Shown here one piece after another: positions 7,400 to 15,538 of a stretch of 41,682 bases of DNA. The notes under the pieces are model-generated. The model was given only the letters and a program-made list of their open reading frames with translations. It did no database searches and was not told the DNA's origin. Positions within the stretch are counted from its first letter, which is position 1. Each line of letters starts with the position of its first letter. The position numbers and the translations under genes are program-made. The stretch is from a bacterium (GTDB lineage Bacteria > Patescibacteriota > Saccharimonadia > Saccharimonadales > Saccharimonadaceae): NCBI GenBank assembly GCA_021778755.1, contig JAJYBZ010000005.1, positions 1-41,682 of the forward strand, in the 5' to 3' direction.

Positions 7400-8665
7400 A
7401 TGAATCAACCAGATAAACGGCCATTTACTTTTCCTAAACATTTCTTATGGGGTGCTGCGACTGCTGCTCATCAGGTTGAAGGCGGGAATCACAACCAGTG
7501 GACAGTCTGGGAATTAGAGAATGCCAAGGTTCGAGCCGCACAGTCAGAATATCAAATCGAAGATTATGATAGTTGGTCAAGGGTCAAAGACCAGGCCAAG
7601 AACCCCTCTAATTACGTTTCAGAGGCGCTAGCCGATCACTACAATCGGTATGAAGAAGACTTCGACTTGTTGGGTAAAATGCACATGAATGCCTATCGTT
7701 TTAGCGTCGAGTGGGCGCGAATTGAACCGCAAGAGGGTGCTTGGAGCCCAGCCGCCATCCAGCACTACAAAGATTATTTACACAGTCTACGCGGGCGAGG
7801 GATTGAACCAATGGTTACGCTATTTCACTTTAGTTTACCGGTTTGGTTTATGGAAAAGGGCGGGTTTGAGAAGCGCGCCAATGTTAAATACTTTGTTCGT
7901 TTTGCCGAAAAGATTATCAGCGAACTCGGCGTCAACGTCAAATACATAATTACGATCAATGAGCCAGAGGTATATGCGATGGAAAGTTACTATTATGGCA
8001 ATTGGCCACCTGCAACGCGTAGTAAATATAAATTCTGGCGAGTGATGAACAATATGGCCTTAGCGCATCGCCAAGCGGCCAAGGCAATTCACGGTATGAA
8101 CCGTCGATATAAGGTATCGATTGCGAAAAACTCTAATTTTTTCTATGCCGGTGATAATGCTTGGCTTTCTAGGGCTAGCGCGGCAGTCTATCAGTATTTT
8201 CAGGATGATTATGTAATTAAGAAATATATTAAACACTGTGATTTCCTGGGTGTGAATTATTATCAATCACAGCGTATTTATGGTTACAGAATTCATAACC
8301 CAACAGACAAGGTTAGTGACGTTGAATGGACATTGGCGCCGGCTGATATTCAGCACGTGCTCGAGCGCCTCAACAACAAATATCATAAACCAATGATTGT
8401 GACGGAAAACGGACTGGCTGATAATCGTGATATTAACCGTCAATGGTGGATTACGCAGACCCTAATTGGTATGCAAAAGGCGATGGCTGGTGGCGTGCCA
8501 TTAGAGGGTTATTTACATTGGAGTTTAATCGACAATTTTGAATGGGCGTACGGCAAATGGCCACGATTTGGCCTGGCCGAAATTAGCTATGAGACGGGCG
8601 AGCGCACCTTGCGGCCGAGCGCCAAGTGGTTCGGTCGGATTCTTAAAAAAATTCGCGGTGTATAA
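7400..8665 (+). CDS. GH1 family beta-glycosidase
   Basis: Glycoside hydrolase family 1, a retaining (beta/alpha)8-barrel enzyme that releases terminal beta-linked sugars. The acid/base glutamate is E188 in TINEPE and the nucleophile is E336 in IVTENG. The N-terminal FLWGAATAAHQVEGG sugar-site segment (residues 16-29) and the C-terminal HWSLIDNFEWAYGKWPRFGL aglycone-side segment are intact. At 421 aa it is slightly shorter than typical (about 450). No signal peptide, so cytoplasmic. The substrate cannot be read from the sequence; beta-glucoside, galactoside and 6-phospho forms are all possible. The stop codon overlaps the -10 box of yvcK. Confidence 0.92.
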   Translation: MNQPDKRPFTFPKHFLWGAATAAHQVEGGNHNQWTVWELENAKVRAAQSEYQIEDYDSWSRVKDQAKNPSNYVSEALADHYNRYEEDFDLLGKMHMNAYRFSVEWARIEPQEGAWSPAAIQHYKDYLHSLRGRGIEPMVTLFHFSLPVWFMEKGGFEKRANVKYFVRFAEKIISELGVNVKYIITINEPEVYAMESYYYGNWPPATRSKYKFWRVMNNMALAHRQAAKAIHGMNRRYKVSIAKNSNFFYAGDNAWLSRASAAVYQYFQDDYVIKKYIKHCDFLGVNYYQSQRIYGYRIHNPTDKVSDVEWTLAPADIQHVLERLNNKYHKPMIVTENGLADNRDINRQWWITQTLIGMQKAMAGGVPLEGYLHWSLIDNFEWAYGKWPRFGLAEISYETGERTLRPSAKWFGRILKKIRGV

Positions 8666-8666
8666 T
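8661..8666 (+). promoter_or_regulatory. -10 box of yvcK inside the GH1 stop codon
   Basis: TATAAT, 8 nt before the ATG at 8675. It contains the TAA stop (8663-8665) of the upstream gene, so yvcK can be transcribed independently despite the 9-nt gap. Confidence 0.6.
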
Positions 8667-8674
8667 AACAAGCA

Positions 8675-9694
8675 ATGAATGAGCCATTTGCCAAAGAAGA
8701 TGTCAAGATTGCTGTTATTGGTGGCGGTACGGGTAGTTTTACGCTGTTGTCGTCTATCAAACACTATACTAAACAGGTTGCGGCGATTGTTAATATGGTT
8801 GACGACGGCGGTAGCACTGGTGTTTTACGCGATGAGTTGGGTGTCTTGCCGCCAGGTGATGTGAGACAGTGCCTAGTGGCGCTGAGCGATTCTCCAAAAG
8901 TACGCGATCTGTTCGACTATCGTTTCGAGGAGGGCACGTTTAACGGCCATTCATTTGGTAATATCCTGTTAACAGCCCTAGAGAAGGTGACTGGTAGCTT
9001 TACTGAAGCGGTCGCCACAGCTTCAGAAATATTAAGAGTCAACGGTACGGTTATTCCGGCAACACTCGATGACGTACGTCTCAAAATGGAGTGGCCTGAT
9101 GCCAGCCTGATATTAAAAGGTGAGCGGGTGATTGATGCCAATTATTTTAGTCATGATCCTAGGCGCGCGCATTTGTCGCTGATGCCTAACCCGGTCGCCA
9201 ATCCAATGGCGATTGCGGCTATTAATCAAGCTGATTTAATCGTCGTGGCGCCTGGTGACTTGTATACTTCACTTGGTCCACTGCTGGTGATTGACGGCAT
9301 AGGTGATGCTCTACGCCAGACCAAGGCGTTAAAGTTATATGTCGCTAATTTGGTGACGAAAGACGGTCAAACGAACGGCTTTACGGTTAGTGATCACGCC
9401 CGCGAAATCGAGCGTTTCGCCGGCGGTGAGTTCTTGGACTACGTTTTATATAATGAGCAGACCCCTGATGCCAAGATAGCCGCTCGTTACAAAAAGGAAA
9501 AAGCTTATCTGACAGAAATCGACAAATCGGCTCTTGGTCGGGCGCACTATAAGTCAGTTGCCGGGCAGTTTCTGGGCAAGATGAGTCAAGCGCATAAAGA
9601 TGCATTACCTGTAACCAGGTCGCTAATCCGTCATGACGCTGCGGCGGTTGTAAAACTAATTATGGATATATATCACAATGACAGAACGAGCTAA
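8675..9694 (+). CDS. yvcK: YvcK/CofD-like gluconeogenesis factor
   Basis: UDP-sugar-binding regulator of the CofD-like superfamily. Glycine-rich loop VIGGGTGSF (about 14-22), VDDGGSTGVLR (42-52), PPGDVRQCLVALS and NGHSFGNILLTAL are all family hallmarks. In Bacillus, YvcK is needed for growth on gluconeogenic carbon and for cell shape and wall synthesis; that role is transferred here by homology only. 339 aa is standard. Its last 17 nt overlap the start of the HAD gene, so the two are probably co-translated. The nearby dcw cluster fits a cell-wall link, though a promoter region intervenes. Confidence 0.88.
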   Translation: MNEPFAKEDVKIAVIGGGTGSFTLLSSIKHYTKQVAAIVNMVDDGGSTGVLRDELGVLPPGDVRQCLVALSDSPKVRDLFDYRFEEGTFNGHSFGNILLTALEKVTGSFTEAVATASEILRVNGTVIPATLDDVRLKMEWPDASLILKGERVIDANYFSHDPRRAHLSLMPNPVANPMAIAAINQADLIVVAPGDLYTSLGPLLVIDGIGDALRQTKALKLYVANLVTKDGQTNGFTVSDHAREIERFAGGEFLDYVLYNEQTPDAKIAARYKKEKAYLTEIDKSALGRAHYKSVAGQFLGKMSQAHKDALPVTRSLIRHDAAAVVKLIMDIYHNDRTS

Positions 9695-10391
9695 ATCACC
9701 CGACTACGTGCTACTAGATTTAGACAGAACGCTGTTAAATACCGAGGCGGTCATGTTGAGCTACGTGAAGCTGATTGGGCGATATGATGCCAATCTATCA
9801 AACCGTCTGTACTGGGCATGGCGCCAAGCCGAGGATATGAATGAATCATTCGATGCGCGTGCCTATCTGGACGAAGAAGTTATGATGGAACGGTCCCGAC
9901 AAGACGCGGTTGATCAGTTTGATCAAGCCTTCGCTACTGCTAGTCATGATGACGAGGATTTCTTGAATAATGGCGCAGCTGAACTGCTACAGGGCCTCGA
10001 GCAGCGCCAAATACCACACGGTATTCTAACTTATGGGTCGCCGACGTGGCAGGGGCTAAAATTGTCGGTTAGCGGGCTGGGCGATCTGCCGCATTTAGTC
10101 ACACAGCAAAGACAAAAGGGTAGAGTGATAACATCATGGGCTGCTGCAAATGGTGAAATTAAACTTCCAACTAAATTGACTAAACGCTATCGGTTGATTG
10201 GCAATAGGACGCTGACATCGGTGATATTGGTTGATGACAGGCTAGAGGCATTGGTCGGCTTGCCGGCGGCCGTCGATGGCTACTGGTATACCGATAAGGA
10301 ATCGAAACCAGAAGTCTGTATCGCATCAGAGGCGGGCAAATCTCAAATAGGCATTATTAATCACTTGCAACAAGTCCTGGATATTGTTTAA
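9678..10391 (+). CDS. HAD-superfamily hydrolase
   Basis: 237-aa HAD-like protein. Motif I is DLDRTL with nucleophile D14 and acid/base D16; motif II is in ILTYGS (about residue 118); motif IV is ILVDDRLEAL with the paired aspartates. An alpha-helical cap lies between motifs I and II (about 25-100). The substrate is unknown; phosphatase activity on a small metabolite or nucleotide is the default for this superfamily. Starts inside yvcK (17-nt overlap) and has no ribosome site of its own that stands out, suggesting coupling. Last gene before the dcw regulatory region. Confidence 0.75.
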   Translation: MTERAKSPDYVLLDLDRTLLNTEAVMLSYVKLIGRYDANLSNRLYWAWRQAEDMNESFDARAYLDEEVMMERSRQDAVDQFDQAFATASHDDEDFLNNGAAELLQGLEQRQIPHGILTYGSPTWQGLKLSVSGLGDLPHLVTQQRQKGRVITSWAAANGEIKLPTKLTKRYRLIGNRTLTSVILVDDRLEALVGLPAAVDGYWYTDKESKPEVCIASEAGKSQIGIINHLQQVLDIV

Positions 10392-10421
10392 GGCCCCAGC
10401 TAACACCGTACCTTATTGACT

Positions 10422-10443
10422 TTATTCACAGTTCTGTGGATAA
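10422..10443. promoter_or_regulatory. Two facing DnaA boxes
   Basis: TTATTCACA (10422-10430) and TGTGGATAA (10435-10443, perfect reverse complement of the TTATCCACA consensus) face each other 4 nt apart, about 40 nt upstream of the mraZ promoter. The 9-mers match the DnaA consensus directly; use as a regulatory site is inference. Confidence 0.6.
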
Positions 10444-10475
10444 CATGTCAGCTATCTCAAAATATGTCAAAAATG

Positions 10476-10500
10476 GGGGTTGTAGTGGGTAATTGTGGGT
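10476..10500. promoter_or_regulatory. MraZ operator: three 10-bp repeats
   Basis: GGGGT (10476-10480), TGGGT (10486-10490) and TGGGT (10496-10500) recur with an exact 10-nt period. MraZ is known to bind TGGGN repeats separated by 5 nt upstream of its own gene, and this is that spacing. The repeats overlap the putative -35 and spacer of the mraZ promoter, so autorepression is expected. Confidence 0.8.
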
Positions 10501-10508
10501 AGTATAGT
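10480..10508 (+). promoter_or_regulatory. mraZ (dcw) promoter
   Basis: TTGTAG (10480-10485), a 17-nt spacer and TATAGT (10503-10508). The -35 is poor and lies within the MraZ repeats. Transcription would start near 10515, leaving an 85-nt leader before mraZ. Confidence 0.55.
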
Positions 10509-10599
10509 TAGTTTCAGTGGAAGCAGTGGCTCATACCACCAAAAAACAAACACCACTTACATTAAAAATAACCAAAGCGGAGCCTAGATAGGTAACATT

Positions 10600-10971
10600 A
10601 TGGCCAGCATAGATTATTTCGAACGAAAGCTTGACGACAAGCGCCGGTTAACTATACCGACTGAACTTCGAAATGAATTTGCTAGCGGCGTAGTGTTAAC
10701 ACGAGGCTTTGGCCAATACTTGCATCTTTACCCTAAAACAGTTTGGGATAGGGATGTAGAAGCGGCGCTCGGTGCCAGTGGCAGTATTCTCGACGAGAAG
10801 GTTGCTGACATGAACGTCAGGTTCAGGCGCGGTAAGACTGAGGCGGAACTTGACCAGAAACAAGGTCGAGTTACTATCGAGCAGCATTTGCTTGATTACG
10901 CTCAGATCGACCGAGACCTAGTAGCGGTAAGAGCGGGCGCCTATTGGCGCATATTAGCCGCTGACGCTTAG
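10600..10971 (+). CDS. mraZ: MraZ, dcw-cluster transcriptional regulator
   Basis: DNA-binding protein with two AbrB-like half domains that controls the division/cell-wall cluster. The two signature segments are DDKRRLTIPTELR (about 12-24) and DQKQGRVTIEQHL (about 85-97); the second normally reads DxxGRI/VxIP, so QKQGRVTIEQ is slightly divergent. 123 aa is shorter than the usual 140-150. First gene of the cluster, with TGGGN operator repeats about 100-125 nt upstream. AGG at about 8 nt before the ATG is a weak ribosome site. A 330-nt non-coding spacer separates it from rsmH. Confidence 0.88.
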   Translation: MASIDYFERKLDDKRRLTIPTELRNEFASGVVLTRGFGQYLHLYPKTVWDRDVEAALGASGSILDEKVADMNVRFRRGKTEAELDQKQGRVTIEQHLLDYAQIDRDLVAVRAGAYWRILAADA

Positions 10972-11061
10972 GTTAGTCCAAAACATTCCTTTGTACTTTG
11001 ACAATTCGCGATAATTATAACAAGAAAAAACTCTCGAGATCAGCTATCTGGTAGTGAGGCA

Positions 11062-11077
11062 GTGGACTTCGGACCAC
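11062..11077 (+). other. UUCG tetraloop hairpin in the mraZ-rsmH spacer
   Basis: GTGG (11062-11065) and CCAC (11074-11077) enclose C-UUCG-G, an unusually stable RNA tetraloop, with one A-A mismatch. No T-run follows; the next 80 nt are C/A-rich and look single-stranded. Confidence 0.5.
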
Positions 11078-11149
11078 ACTAAAAAACCGCGTACCTTACT
11101 TAAAAAACACACCTCCCAAAAAACTCCACCTCACACATAAGTCTCTCAA

Positions 11150-11206
11150 CCGAATAATTGATAGGGTATGAGTTACTAGGTAACCCCCTATATACCGATT
11201 GTTCGG
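11150..11206 (+). promoter_or_regulatory. Structured leader upstream of rsmH
   Basis: Nested pairings: CCGAA (11150-11154) with TTCGG (11202-11206), ATAGGG (11161-11166) with CCCTAT (11186-11191), and GTTAC (11172-11176) with GTAAC (11180-11184) around a 3-nt loop. An alternative local hairpin CCGA/TCGG (11195-11206) competes with the outer stem. The spacer of 10972-11302 holds no gene that I can support. It resembles an untranslated leader with alternative folds. Confidence 0.4.
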
Positions 11207-11302
11207 ACACTTATCAAAAACAAACACATTTGCAAAAATAAACAGCCTTGCTACCAGTTAGGTGATCTCGACTTGTTCTTCCGTGGTATATTGGAAGGAC
11301 AA

Positions 11303-12238
11303 ATGAGTATAAAAGAACATCCACCACAATCAAAGGACATTGACGAACACCGTTCGAAAGATTCCTTGGCATTACATGTTCCAGTCTTGTTAGAAGCCTC
11401 GCTTGAGGCGCTTCATCCAAAAGAAGGGGAGAGCTATCTCGACCTAACGGCTGGATACGGCGGGCATGCAAGTGAGTTTCTGGCATTGACTAATAACTAT
11501 CGCCAGTCAGTACTCGTAGATCGTGACGATTATGCTATCAAGCATTTGAAATCACTGTCTGACAAGGGGGCTAGGCTAATGCATACCGACTTTGTATCCG
11601 CTGCCAAACAGCTAATACAAGAGGGTCAGCAGTTTGACATTGTATTGGTTGATTTGGGGGTGTCATCACCACAACTCGATCAGAGTACGAGAGGTTTTTC
11701 TTTTACAAATAGTGGGCCGCTTGATATGCGAATGGATCGACGTGCGGGGCTGAGCGCAGAAACGCTGGTTAACACCGCCTCAATCGAAGAACTGACGCGT
11801 ATCATAGTTCAGTACGGCGAAGAGCCGGCTGGATTTGCCAGACAAGTCGCTACGGCGATTGTCGGCGCTAGACCACTATCTACAACAGAAGAACTCGCGA
11901 ATCTCATCAAACAAACATACCGCGGTAGATGGAAAAAGACACACCCTGCCACGCGCACCTTTCAAGCACTCCGGATTGCGGTCAACGACGAGTTACGGCT
12001 CATCGAAGACCTGTTGCCACTTTTGCCCGACCTGCTCAAAACAGGCGGGCGAGTCGGCATCATTAGCTTCCATAGTTTAGAAGACCGTTTAGTCAAGCAG
12101 TTCTTTAAAGAACAGTTTGATTCAGGGCTAGAAGCTGAACTACTGCCACTGACCAAGAAGCCAATCGCAGGAGACATTTACGACGTTCACAATCCGCGCG
12201 CACGTAGCAGCAAGTTTCGTGCCGCAGTGAAAAAATAA
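11303..12238 (+). CDS. rsmH: 16S rRNA m4C1402 methyltransferase RsmH (MraW)
   Basis: S-adenosylmethionine-dependent enzyme that N4-methylates C1402 of 16S rRNA in the ribosomal P site. SAM-binding DLTAGYGGHA (residues 47-56), VDLGVSSPQLD, RGFSF, GPLDMRMD, HPATRTFQALRIAVNDEL and GGRVGIISFHSLEDRLVK are all present. The start is the ATG at 11303 because GGAAGG sits 4 nt upstream; an in-frame ATG at 11273 lacks a site. An extended -10 (TGGTATATT, 11284-11292) just upstream suggests a possible extra promoter. 311 aa is normal. Its place after mraZ is the conserved dcw order. Confidence 0.93.
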   Translation: MSIKEHPPQSKDIDEHRSKDSLALHVPVLLEASLEALHPKEGESYLDLTAGYGGHASEFLALTNNYRQSVLVDRDDYAIKHLKSLSDKGARLMHTDFVSAAKQLIQEGQQFDIVLVDLGVSSPQLDQSTRGFSFTNSGPLDMRMDRRAGLSAETLVNTASIEELTRIIVQYGEEPAGFARQVATAIVGARPLSTTEELANLIKQTYRGRWKKTHPATRTFQALRIAVNDELRLIEDLLPLLPDLLKTGGRVGIISFHSLEDRLVKQFFKEQFDSGLEAELLPLTKKPIAGDIYDVHNPRARSSKFRAAVKK

Positions 12239-12267
12239 AACAAACAAAACGGAAGGGGCAAAACACC

Positions 12268-12333
12268 ATGCCAATTCACATCAACGTACAATACGCCGAC
12301 GTTACGCAAGTCGTATCAGTTCACGTAAAGTAA
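12268..12333 (+). CDS. 21-aa ORF between rsmH and ftsL
   Basis: A short open frame (MPIHINVQYADVTQVVSV then HVK) with GGAAGGGG 9 nt upstream of the ATG, one of the best ribosome sites in the cluster. The residues alternate hydrophobic and polar like a beta strand. It is followed 7 nt later by a strong hairpin and then ftsL. It could be a real micropeptide or a leader peptide whose translation controls the hairpin. No family recognised. Confidence 0.5.
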   Translation: MPIHINVQYADVTQVVSVHVK

Positions 12334-12340
12334 CCCAAGT

Positions 12341-12370
12341 GCCTAATTGTCCCACATGGGGCAGTTAGGC
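12341..12370 (+). terminator. Hairpin after the 21-aa ORF (attenuator candidate)
   Basis: GCCTAA (12341-12346) pairs with TTAGGC (12365-12370). The stem continues through TG/CA and CCC/GGG with two G-T pairs to an ACAT loop, about 13 bp in all. No T-run follows, so it is not a classical terminator. It may be a pausing, processing or attenuation site between rsmH and the division genes. Confidence 0.5.
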
Positions 12371-12404
12371 TCCAAAATAAACATAAAAAGAAATAATCAC
12401 CAAT

Positions 12405-12752
12405 ATGTCTTATCAAAATACTACACAGTTTAGCAGTCGCAGACAGCAAAACTGGTCGCGGAATCAAAACACTGTTGCATTTATCTCATCTGTCAAACTT
12501 GGCCCCGTCGCTCATACAGTGCTTGTCGCTCTGATGATTACGGTCTTGGGTTTGATATACTTGACACAGGCGACGCGAGCGACTAGCTATGACTATGCTG
12601 CTCAGAAACTTGATAGTCAAATTGCTGACCTCAATACCAAACAGAGTGATTTGGCAATCGAAAATGCCCGCTTGACGGCTCTGCAGACAGTCAAAAACAG
12701 CACAGTGGCTGCTGCGATGACAACGCCATCTGATACGCAATACGTCCGCTAA
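12405..12752 (+). CDS. ftsL: FtsL/DivIC-like division protein
   Basis: 115-aa bitopic membrane protein with a Ser/Gln/Asn-rich cytoplasmic tail (1-32), one membrane helix (about 36-55, AHTVLVALMITVLGLIYLT) and an extracytoplasmic coiled coil (about 62-97, LDSQIADLNTKQSDLAIENARL). This topology and its place between rsmH and the class B PBP identify it as FtsL-like; sequence identity in this family is low, so the call rests on position and topology. It would bridge FtsQ and FtsI/FtsW in the divisome. No ribosome site is evident; a strong hairpin lies 35 nt upstream. Confidence 0.75.
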   Translation: MSYQNTTQFSSRRQQNWSRNQNTVAFISSVKLGPVAHTVLVALMITVLGLIYLTQATRATSYDYAAQKLDSQIADLNTKQSDLAIENARLTALQTVKNSTVAAAMTTPSDTQYVR

Positions 12753-12759
12753 GTTTATT

Positions 12760-14499
12760 ATGAAATTAGAGTTACAAAAAGGTAGTCGATCGCGAGTTCT
12801 TGCTGGCCTAGTCATAGGTATTATAGCTGTTTTTATAGCTCGTTTATTCTACTTGCAGGTTATTCAGAACGGCTATTATGTGGCTCAGGCCAATAGTGAA
12901 CAAATAAAACGTCTAACAATTCCGGCCAAGCGTGGCTTAATTTATGCTATGGATAGATCGACACCTGTGCAGCTGGTAATGAACCAAACTGTCTATACGG
13001 TTTTTGCTGACCCTACGACAACCCAGGACGATAATAAAATTATATCAGTTATTGAACAAGTGGCGGGTGGTAATGCGCGCCCTAATTTACAGGCGTTGTT
13101 AGCGCTCAAAGACAGCCGTTATCAGATCCTAGCAACCAAAGTGACGCGCGCTCAGGCAGATAAGATTAAGGCCGAGGGGCTGAAGGGGATTGGCTTCCAG
13201 GAAGAGACACAGCGTGTCTATCCAGAAGGTACCCTGGCGGCTCAGATACTAGGCTTTGTTGATTATGCCGGTGTTGGGCAATACGGCGTCGAGGGTGAGC
13301 TGAATAGTCGCTTGACTGGTAAAGATGGCTTATTGCAGTCTGTGACAGATGTTAGTGATGTGCCGCTGACGATTGGTAGTAACAACATTAATAAGCCGGC
13401 AGTGAACGGCGACAATATCGTACTAAGTATTGATCGTAACGTCCAGGCGCACGTTGAACAGGCGTTAGCTGATGGTCTCAAAAAGATAGGTGCAACTAAC
13501 GGCAGTGTGATTGTGATGAATCCTCAGACGGGCCAAGTAATGGCTATGGCTAACTTACCATCTTACGATCCAGCAAACTTTAATCAGGTGCAAGATGCGG
13601 CTGACTTTAATAATCCAACAATCTCGGCACCTTATGAACCAGGCTCTGATATGAAGACGCTAACTATGGCCGTTGGCGTTGATAAGGGTGTCGTGACGCC
13701 GGCCTCGACCTATGATAATTTAGGCTACATGGATGTCGACGGTATTCATGTTCTGAATGGCGTCGGCTTGGGTCATCTAGGCACTATTACCCTGCAGACA
13801 GCGATGAACTTCTCGTTGAATTCTGGATTTATAACTGTGGCCGAACGGTTGGGTGATGGTTCTAATATTACACTACAAGCGCGTAATACGATGTATGACT
13901 ACTTTTATAATAAATTTAAACTTGGACAACTGACGGGTATTCAACTAAGCGGTGAGGCGGCCGGAACGGTCATTCCGCCAACTGACCCACAGGGTAATGC
14001 TGTGCGTTATTCTAATATGGCTTTCGGACAAGGGCTGGATGTTACGATGTTACAAATGTCAGCTGCCTTTAGTTCTATAGTCGATGGCGGACAATACCAC
14101 ACACCAACAGTTGTCGCCGGCGTAGTCGATGCGAGTGGCAAGTATGTCGCCCAAGCCTTACCGCCAGCGCAAACGACCGTTAGCAAGGCGACAGCTGATC
14201 AGGTGCGCGAAATGACGCATGTTGCCAGGGGCACGTTGTTCAGCTACAAAGACAAGCCTGGTTATGAGATTGGCGGCAAGACCGGTACCTCGCAGACACT
14301 AATTAACGGTAACTATAACAATAACCAGACTGTAGGTACCTACCTGGGTTATGGTGGTGATAGTACGCCGCGATATGTCATAATGGTACAGGTATCAGGT
14401 AAAGACAAGACGTTCGAGGGTGGACGCGATGCCGAGCCGATTTTTACAGATATTTCAAACTGGATGCTCAATTATTTAAATGTACAGCCAAAGGGGTAA
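12760..14499 (+). CDS. ftsI: Class B penicillin-binding protein FtsI (PBP3)
   Basis: Septal peptidoglycan transpeptidase with one N-terminal membrane helix (about residues 12-33). The pedestal begins at AKRGLIYAMD. The three active-site motifs are present: S296-D-M-K299 (SxxK, in YEPGSDMKTLT where most homologues have STMK), S352-L-N354 (SxN) and K507-T-G (GGKTGTSQ). 579 aa is normal. It cross-links lipid II-derived strands polymerised by FtsW. Starts 7 nt after ftsL and ends 3 nt before mraY. Motifs are intact, so it should be active and beta-lactam sensitive in principle. Confidence 0.93.
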   Translation: MKLELQKGSRSRVLAGLVIGIIAVFIARLFYLQVIQNGYYVAQANSEQIKRLTIPAKRGLIYAMDRSTPVQLVMNQTVYTVFADPTTTQDDNKIISVIEQVAGGNARPNLQALLALKDSRYQILATKVTRAQADKIKAEGLKGIGFQEETQRVYPEGTLAAQILGFVDYAGVGQYGVEGELNSRLTGKDGLLQSVTDVSDVPLTIGSNNINKPAVNGDNIVLSIDRNVQAHVEQALADGLKKIGATNGSVIVMNPQTGQVMAMANLPSYDPANFNQVQDAADFNNPTISAPYEPGSDMKTLTMAVGVDKGVVTPASTYDNLGYMDVDGIHVLNGVGLGHLGTITLQTAMNFSLNSGFITVAERLGDGSNITLQARNTMYDYFYNKFKLGQLTGIQLSGEAAGTVIPPTDPQGNAVRYSNMAFGQGLDVTMLQMSAAFSSIVDGGQYHTPTVVAGVVDASGKYVAQALPPAQTTVSKATADQVREMTHVARGTLFSYKDKPGYEIGGKTGTSQTLINGNYNNNQTVGTYLGYGGDSTPRYVIMVQVSGKDKTFEGGRDAEPIFTDISNWMLNYLNVQPKG

Positions 14500-14502
14500 G
14501 TG

Positions 14503-15537
14503 ATGGAACAAACTATATCAGATGTCATACGCGGTCTAACTCACACCTTCACGCTTAGCGTTGGCGCGTTAGTTCTGGCGATGATATTGACGCCAATCTA
14601 CACATTTGTGGCGTATCGCTATAAGTTCTGGAAGAAACAGCGTACCACCAGTTCGACTGGTGAGAAGCTAGAGATTTTTACCAAGTTGCACGCTAATAAA
14701 TTTAAACGTAATATTCCGACCATGGCTGGTATTATCTTTGTTACAGCAATTGTCGTCGTTACGGTATTATTTAATTTAGACCGTGGCCAAACCTGGTTGC
14801 CGCTAGCCGCTTTGATTGGCGGGGCTGGCGTAGGTCTGCTGGACGATATTATTAATATTCGTGGCAATGGCAAGGGCATCGCTGGGCTGCGCTCTAGCCT
14901 GAAGTTCGCCATGGTGACAATCATTGGCCTCATCCTCGGTTGGTACTTTTTTAGTAAAATTGGTGTTGATACAATTTACATACCGTTTATTGGCAGTTGG
15001 GTGTTGGGCTGGCTAATTATTCCATTGTTCGCGTTTGTAGTCGTGGCCACGGGCAACGCCGTCAATATAAGTGACGGTTTAGATGGTTTAGCTGGTGGCC
15101 TAGTCTCGATTGCCTATGGGGCATTTGGAATTATCGCATTACTGCAGGGGCAGTTTCTGATTGCCGGATTCTGTTTTACGGTTGTCGGCGCATTGCTAAG
15201 CTATGTTTGGTTTAATATTTTTCCAGCACGGTTCTTTATGGGTGATGTCGGTAGCTTTGCGCTAGGAACATCACTGGGTGTAGTGGCGATTTTAACTAAT
15301 TCGCTACTGCTACTGCCTGTGATTGGCTTAGTTTTTGTTATAGAAGCCGGATCCAGTCTGATACAGATTGCTAGCAAGAAGATTTTTAAGAAAAAGATAT
15401 TCATATCAGCGCCTATTCATCATCATTTGGAGGCGATAGGCTGGCCCGAAACTAAGGTGACGATGCGGTTCTGGGTAATCGGATATGTCGCCGCCTTTGT
15501 GGGAGTACTACTGGCTATTACGGGAGGCCATATTTAA
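14503..15537 (+). CDS. mraY: Phospho-N-acetylmuramoyl-pentapeptide transferase MraY
   Basis: Polytopic membrane enzyme transferring phospho-MurNAc-pentapeptide to undecaprenyl phosphate to make lipid I. About ten membrane segments. Signature motifs: IPTMAG (usually PTMGG), LLDDIIN with the Asp pair, NAVNISDGLDGLAGG, FFMGDVGSFALG and PIHHHLE. The start is taken as ATG 14503 because AAGGGG lies about 8 nt upstream; a GTG at 14500 is the alternative. 344 aa is typical. Tightly packed between ftsI and ftsW, so one transcript. Confidence 0.94.
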   Translation: MEQTISDVIRGLTHTFTLSVGALVLAMILTPIYTFVAYRYKFWKKQRTTSSTGEKLEIFTKLHANKFKRNIPTMAGIIFVTAIVVVTVLFNLDRGQTWLPLAALIGGAGVGLLDDIINIRGNGKGIAGLRSSLKFAMVTIIGLILGWYFFSKIGVDTIYIPFIGSWVLGWLIIPLFAFVVVATGNAVNISDGLDGLAGGLVSIAYGAFGIIALLQGQFLIAGFCFTVVGALLSYVWFNIFPARFFMGDVGSFALGTSLGVVAILTNSLLLLPVIGLVFVIEAGSSLIQIASKKIFKKKIFISAPIHHHLEAIGWPETKVTMRFWVIGYVAAFVGVLLAITGGHI

Positions 15538-15538
15538 G

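Noticed and set aside
13630-13659. Inactivated PBP active site
   Set aside because: SDMK in place of STMK still satisfies SxxK, and SxN and KTG are intact.
15485-15538. Upstream in-frame start of ftsW at 15485
   Set aside because: It would lie inside the mraY membrane segments and has no ribosome site; ATG 15539 follows GGGAGG.
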